Of a stretch of DNA of 36,147 bases, positions 32,342 to 36,147 are shown piece after piece. The DNA comes from Treponema sp. (GTDB lineage: Bacteria; Spirochaetota; Spirochaetia; Treponematales; Treponemataceae), in the NCBI GenBank assembly GCA_022640795.1, contig JALCCK010000024.1:1-36147 (forward strand), written 5' to 3'. The first letter of the stretch is position 1, and each line of letters opens with the position of its first letter. The notes under the pieces are model-generated. The model did not search any database. It was not told the DNA's origin and saw nothing but the letters and a program-made list of their open reading frames with translations. Position numbers and translations under genes: made by a program.

Positions 32342-32896
32342 ATGGGAAATGATTTTACGTATTGTCCTGCCTGCGGCGGGACAAATATTTCGTATGTGGA
32401 TCACAAAAAATGGCAGTGTCCTGATTGTGGATTTAAATTGTATAACAATGTTGCCGCTTCCGTCGCGCTGATAATTATGGACGGCAGCGGAAATGTCCTT
32501 TTCGAAAAACGTGCGAAAGAACCACGAAAAGGATTCCTTGCACTTCCGGGCGGATTCTGTGATCAGGATGAGAGTGCCGAACATGCAGCATTGCGGGAAT
32601 GTATGGAAGAAACCGGTATGCAGCCTGCGGCGATAAATTATCTCTGCAGTTTTCCGAATACGTATGACTATGCCGGTATCCGATACAAGACTTGTGATCT
32701 TTTTTTTGTTGCATCTCTCGAAGAAACATTTTGTGGAAAAGACCTGCTTTCGCAACTTCATCGCCAGCAATCGGAAGTTCTTTCTTTTTGTATGAAAAAG
32801 ATTTCCGGCATTCCGGATGTTGAAGCGTTACCGCTTGCTTTCGAATCCGCCGGAAAAGCGCTGCGGTTCTGGACTGGAAAAGGAGGGGAAAAATGA
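32342..32896 (+). CDS. NUDIX hydrolase with N-terminal zinc ribbon
   Basis: This 184-residue protein begins with a zinc ribbon (Cys8, Cys11, Cys26, Cys29) followed by a NUDIX domain. The NUDIX box fits GX5EX7REUXEEXG: Gly71, Glu77, Arg85-Glu86 and Glu89-Glu90, within LPGGFCDQDESAEHAAL and RECMEETG. NUDIX enzymes hydrolyse nucleoside diphosphates linked to another group. The zinc ribbon recalls NudC, but the SQPWPFPxS NAD(H) signature is missing, so the substrate is unclear. The start has AGAGG eight bases upstream. It is in operon with the ECF transporter and its stop overlaps the next gene (ATGA), but nothing links its reaction to transport. Confidence 0.9.
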   Translation: MGNDFTYCPACGGTNISYVDHKKWQCPDCGFKLYNNVAASVALIIMDGSGNVLFEKRAKEPRKGFLALPGGFCDQDESAEHAALRECMEETGMQPAAINYLCSFPNTYDYAGIRYKTCDLFFVASLEETFCGKDLLSQLHRQQSEVLSFCMKKISGIPDVEALPLAFESAGKALRFWTGKGGEK

Positions 32897-33402
32897 ACGT
32901 AAGATTGATTATGGTTTTTGTTTCATACGCCGTGGTTGCTGTTCTCATTTTAACGGTAAAGAAGCGTACTGAAACGGTTTTGGGAAAAGCCGGTTCCTGC
33001 CGGCTCCTTACGCCTCAATCCTCAAGAATTCCTGTACATCTTATTTTCATTTTGTGTTTTATTCTTATTTCCGTTCTTATTATTCGTGACATGGGGACGA
33101 TGATGAATGCGGTTATCTGTGCAGTAGCCATTTTGGGTGCAGAGATAGGCTGCCGTACAAAAATCTATACAAACGTCGCCGGAATTTATGAGAAGGGAAT
33201 AATTGCAGAAGGCCGTTTTATAGGGTATGATGAAATAAAAGCGATTCCGTCGCTGTTGTGGGAAGACAGATCTGAAACTTCCAACAGTATGGAGATCGTG
33301 ACAGAACAGCGGGGCTCCGTAGTTGTCGTTTTTTCGTCGGCAGAAGAATGCGCAGCAGCAGCTGCTGTCCTGATGGAGCTGCTGCCCCGTTTTGGCAAGT
33401 AA
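32893..33402 (+). CDS. Small membrane protein of unknown function
   Basis: This 169-residue protein starts at ATG 32893 with a strong AAGGAGGGG just upstream and overlaps the NUDIX stop by four bases. It has an N-terminal hydrophobic segment (about 3-22) and two more (about 49-65 and 70-85). A C-terminal soluble part then reads KIYTNVAGIYEKGIIAEGRFIGYDEIKAI. That pattern ('gIyekGiiaeg.fi.ydeIkai') recalls bacterial PH-like/DUF5673-type membrane proteins, but I am not sure of the family. A short Ala-rich helix follows near the end. It closes the ECF-NUDIX operon. Confidence 0.7.
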   Translation: MNVRLIMVFVSYAVVAVLILTVKKRTETVLGKAGSCRLLTPQSSRIPVHLIFILCFILISVLIIRDMGTMMNAVICAVAILGAEIGCRTKIYTNVAGIYEKGIIAEGRFIGYDEIKAIPSLLWEDRSETSNSMEIVTEQRGSVVVVFSSAEECAAAAAVLMELLPRFGK

Positions 33403-33485
33403 GCAGCCGGTTAAAAAATTATTATCGGGGAAGCATGCTTTAAATTTCTCTGCGGCTTCCTCATGGAGTTTAAAAAAAATATGCC

Positions 33486-33491
33486 GATAAT
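33486..33491 (+). promoter_or_regulatory. Candidate -10 box of the DUF4015 gene, leaderless arrangement
   Basis: GATAAT lies six bases before the ATG at 33498, where no Shine-Dalgarno sequence is found. No convincing -35 lies 16-18 bases upstream, so this is weaker than the comparable sites at 1595, 10531, 15737 and 30164. Confidence 0.35.
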
Positions 33492-33497
33492 CGAATT

Positions 33498-35855
33498 ATG
33501 ACACTTTTTGTTTTTATTCTTTTGTTCTTATTTAATCCTGCTGTTGTTTCAGCACAAACAAAACCTTTGTACCAACTGCCTGAAATTTCCGCTTCTTCAA
33601 CTGCTGAAAACGAACAGAACATCATTGTTGCAGGTGATTCCGGTCTCTTCCGCATTGTCGGTAATTCGACTGCAGTTCCGTTGTGGACTGAAGGTAAAGT
33701 CAGTCGTATAGCACACGTCGACAGTACCCGTCAGGATGGTTCAAAAGGAGAAAAATGGTTTTTTGTAACGACAGAGGGGATAGTTGAAAGCTCGGATCTT
33801 GTTTCGTTTGAAAAAAGAAACAAAGGACTTCCGTTGCAAACTATAAAACAGTATGACGGTGAGACCGTCTCGTTTGTAAAAAAAATAAAAGCGTTAAAGG
33901 ATATCTGCATCAATCCCCTGAATCCGCAGGAAATAGTTACTGCTACGGAAGATGCCGTATATCTTTCGAGAGACGGCGGTATTTCCTGGAAGTCGCTGGG
34001 ATCGATGAGCCGGTGGACAAATGGTATAAAGGCCGTTGCCGTCGCCGACATGCCGCTTGAAGAAGGTCCTGGTACACAGCTGGTAGTTTTTATGTCACAT
34101 CCTATTTTCGGGTTGTCGTATATTTTACCGGATAGTACAACTCCGAAATGGATTGATGTTTCGGCAGGATTTGATATTATGAAGACGCTGAGCAGTCCTG
34201 ATGAAATCTCCGACATTCTGCCGATTGTCAGGACGGCTGCAGACGGATCACAGTATACGGAAGTTTATATGTCGCAGACGTTTATACCCCGGTTGTATAA
34301 ATTTGGCTGGAAAAATAAACGCGGTGAGTGTATCTGGCGGGGAAAAGAACCGTCTGATACGATCGACGGTCTTACGAGAATCGGCGATGTATTACTCTAT
34401 ACAAGACCGGGGACGCTCGGCTCTTTTAATCTGAACGACCATACGAGTCCCGGTCTGCCGGTAAATCTTCCTCAGTGGAAAAAAGATTTTGCGGCACTTG
34501 GTACGACTGTAAATTCTGCCTGGATCCCGCAGCGGTTGAGCGGGTTTTTTACGGGATTTGTTCTTAACGAATTGTGGCTTCTTGAACCAGAGAAAGTACG
34601 GACGCCGTTTGCCGATAAAGTTATGGACCGCAGGGCTTTTTATATACCGGCAAATCACGGTCGTACTGTTGAGGAGATTACAAACTATCGCAAAATTCTT
34701 GCTGATAATAAACTGAACGCAGTCGTAATTGATATGAAAGATGATTACGGACTGCTGAGATATGATTCGAAAGATCCTGTCGTACTCAAGAAAGGCTACG
34801 TAAGCAAATATGCAATTGATCTGGATCAGTTTGTGCGGGAATTCAAGAAAGATAATACATATCTTATAGCCCGTATAGTTGTCTTTAAGGATAAAAATCT
34901 TGCCTTGTATGACAAGGATCAGTTTGCCGTCTGGGATGCGTTTTCAAATACGCCGTGGGTGGGAATCCGTAATTATGAAGAGACGAAAGATGAAACAACC
35001 GGTGAAGTGACCGGAAAAACGCCGGTATATTATGATGAGCAGTGGGTTGATCCTTACTGCCCGCAGGTTTGGGAATATAACATTCAGATTGCCCGGGAGC
35101 TTGTAAAGCGCGGGTTCGATGAAATTCAGTTTGACTATATTCGGTTCCCGACTGACGGATATAATCTTAAAAACGCCGTATTCCGTTATAAAAGTAAAGG
35201 TATGGACAAGGAAAGCGCGCTTATTTCGTTTTTGTCGTATGCGCGCAAGAATATTCCTGCGCCGATCGGAATTGATATTTATGGAGCCAACGGCTGGTAT
35301 CGAAGCGGTGCCCGTACCGGACAGGACGTGGAGATGCTTTCAAACTATGTTGATGTCATATCGCCCATGTTCTATCCGAGTCATTTTGAACAGATCTTTC
35401 TGAATTATTCTCCGGCGGAAGAGCGTCCGTACCGTATATATTTTTACGGAACGTATCGTAATTCTGTTATTGCGAGAAACAAAAGTGTCATCCGCCCGTG
35501 GGTACAGGCGTTCAAATTAAAGGTCAGTTATGATTTGAAATACTATAACAGTGATTATGTACGCCGTGAAATATTCGGAATTCGTGATTCTGTTGACAGA
35601 GGCTATATGTACTGGAATAATATGGGAAATTACGAAACAGTCTCTCCTGACGTCGGTGACGCCTCGTATCCCTGGAACTCGCAGGAAGCTGATCCTGATT
35701 TCAGAAAGCCGACGCTTACCGGTGGCATGAATTCTCAGAAACTTGCTGCGCCTGCCGTAAATGCGAATATTTCGATTCTTGATAATGTTGTGATGAACGG
35801 GGAACGGGATCATTCTGGTATTTCGTTTAATCCGCTTCTTAAACTGATGTATTAG
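33498..35855 (+). CDS. Secreted DUF4015 glycosidase-like protein with N-terminal propeller-like part
   Basis: This 785-residue protein has a signal peptide (MTLFVFILLFLFNPAVVSA) with cleavage near residue 19. Residues about 40-370 contain beta-rich sequence with a BNR/sialidase-like Asp-box, SRDGGISW (157-164), and probably form a propeller. Residues about 380-730 match the DUF4015 (COG1306) putative glycosyl hydrolase: FYIPANHGRTVEEI, NAVVIDMKDDYG, the diagnostic EIQFDYIRFPTDG (542-554) and VDVISPMFYPSHF. The domain is a predicted TIM barrel and its enzymatic activity is not established. The acidic residues in VIDMKDD and QFDYIRFP would be catalytic candidates. It is followed after 12 bases by mnmE and is probably co-transcribed with it. 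Confidence 0.85.
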   Translation: MTLFVFILLFLFNPAVVSAQTKPLYQLPEISASSTAENEQNIIVAGDSGLFRIVGNSTAVPLWTEGKVSRIAHVDSTRQDGSKGEKWFFVTTEGIVESSDLVSFEKRNKGLPLQTIKQYDGETVSFVKKIKALKDICINPLNPQEIVTATEDAVYLSRDGGISWKSLGSMSRWTNGIKAVAVADMPLEEGPGTQLVVFMSHPIFGLSYILPDSTTPKWIDVSAGFDIMKTLSSPDEISDILPIVRTAADGSQYTEVYMSQTFIPRLYKFGWKNKRGECIWRGKEPSDTIDGLTRIGDVLLYTRPGTLGSFNLNDHTSPGLPVNLPQWKKDFAALGTTVNSAWIPQRLSGFFTGFVLNELWLLEPEKVRTPFADKVMDRRAFYIPANHGRTVEEITNYRKILADNKLNAVVIDMKDDYGLLRYDSKDPVVLKKGYVSKYAIDLDQFVREFKKDNTYLIARIVVFKDKNLALYDKDQFAVWDAFSNTPWVGIRNYEETKDETTGEVTGKTPVYYDEQWVDPYCPQVWEYNIQIARELVKRGFDEIQFDYIRFPTDGYNLKNAVFRYKSKGMDKESALISFLSYARKNIPAPIGIDIYGANGWYRSGARTGQDVEMLSNYVDVISPMFYPSHFEQIFLNYSPAEERPYRIYFYGTYRNSVIARNKSVIRPWVQAFKLKVSYDLKYYNSDYVRREIFGIRDSVDRGYMYWNNMGNYETVSPDVGDASYPWNSQEADPDFRKPTLTGGMNSQKLAAPAVNANISILDNVVMNGERDHSGISFNPLLKLMY

Positions 35856-35867
35856 GAACTATATACT

Positions 35868-36147
35868 ATGGATACTACCGGATATACGCCTGAAGAACCC
35901 GTTGCTGCAATTGCCACTGCGCTTGCACCTGCGGCGCTTGGCATTGTTCGTACTTCAGGGAAGGGTTCTATTGAACTTCTTTCCCGTATTTTTTCCCGTC
36001 CGAAACTGCTGAAAGCTGCTGCCGGAAATTCTATCGTATACGGATGGATTGTTGACAGGTCGGAAGAATGTGAACGGCGGATCGATGAAGTTCTGGTGAG
36101 TGTTTTTCGGGCTCCGAAAAGTTTTACCGGTGAAGACATGGCGGAGA
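35868..36147 (+). CDS. mnmE: tRNA modification GTPase MnmE, N-terminal part (runs off the window)
   Basis: Only the first 93 codons are present. They cover the tetrahydrofolate-binding N-terminal domain: PVAAIATALAPAALGIVRTSG near residue 12, then YGWIVDRS and IDEVLVSVFRAPKSFTGEDMAE, all typical of MnmE. With MnmG it modifies the wobble uridine of certain tRNAs. The GTPase domain lies beyond the window. The ATG at 35868 has AGGA about ten bases upstream and follows the DUF4015 stop by 12 bases. MnmE is not next to rsmG, which lies about 23 kb upstream on the other strand. Confidence 0.95.
   Translation, partial: MDTTGYTPEEPVAAIATALAPAALGIVRTSGKGSIELLSRIFSRPKLLKAAAGNSIVYGWIVDRSEECERRIDEVLVSVFRAPKSFTGEDMAE

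Noticed and set aside
33429-33457. GGAAGC/GCTTCC inverted repeat as a terminator of the ECF operon
   Set aside because: The six-base stem has a very long loop and is not followed by a T run.
33481-33501. Six-codon upstream ORF overlapping the DUF4015 start
   Set aside because: The nearest GGAG is about 12 bases away and the ATG lies before the proposed transcription start; probably chance.

Overview
The window (36,147 bases) looks like chromosomal DNA of an anaerobic spirochaete, most likely a Treponema relative. That placement is an inference from overall protein character: pyruvate:ferredoxin oxidoreductase, a HydE-type radical SAM enzyme, and several long proteins of treponeme-like type. 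No rRNA, tRNA, CRISPR array, insertion sequence or phage gene was seen. About 29 protein genes are packed tightly, many with 1-4 base start/stop overlaps. No gene-free stretch exceeds about 210 bases.

Layout. 1-1535 (minus): a DUF2804 gene followed by a truncated unknown gene. 1630-3192: a beta-CASP metallo-beta-lactamase RNase-like enzyme with an internal insertion. 3195-5024 (minus): an APC amino acid permease with a C-terminal PTS EIIA-like domain. 5212-6051: a patatin-like lipase. 6072-7571 (minus): hisG-hisB. 7740-10518: an Lrp-type regulator, an aminotransferase and a threonine-aldolase-like enzyme in one overlapping operon. 10568-11914: a membrane-anchored TPR protein ending in a degenerate Mrr-like nuclease domain. 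11911-15727 (minus): a five-gene operon rsmE, HExxHH protein, secreted protein, GNAT, rsmG. 15882-19794: two overlapping hybrid histidine kinase genes whose degenerate parts are complementary. 19871-23389: pyruvate:ferredoxin oxidoreductase, closed by a clear terminator. 23486-24469: a solitary DNA methyltransferase.

24466-29075 is the outstanding region. A strong promoter precedes a short, possibly frameshifted ORF and then an overlapping operon: a NifH-like iron protein, NifD-like and NifK-like subunits, a TM1266-type small regulator and HydE. There is no NifB, NifE/N, HydF, HydG or hydrogenase in the window. The iron protein keeps both cluster cysteines. The NifD-like chain keeps P-cluster-type cysteines and, by a hand alignment, residues resembling both ligands of the nitrogenase active-site cofactor. 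My best reading is a nitrogenase-like reductase of unknown substrate whose metallocofactor or substrate is handled by the HydE enzyme. The pyruvate:ferredoxin oxidoreductase just upstream is a plausible electron source, although it is a separate transcription unit.

29062-29996 (minus): a small unknown protein coupled to a TcdA/ThiF-type enzyme. 30201-33402: a single-chain ECF transporter (two ATPase domains plus the T subunit), a NUDIX hydrolase and a small membrane protein. 33498-36147: a secreted DUF4015 glycosidase-like protein and the start of mnmE. Several genes (1630, 10568, 15727, 30201 and probably 33498) have their -10 box only 6-9 bases before the start codon and no Shine-Dalgarno sequence. 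This suggests that leaderless translation is common here.
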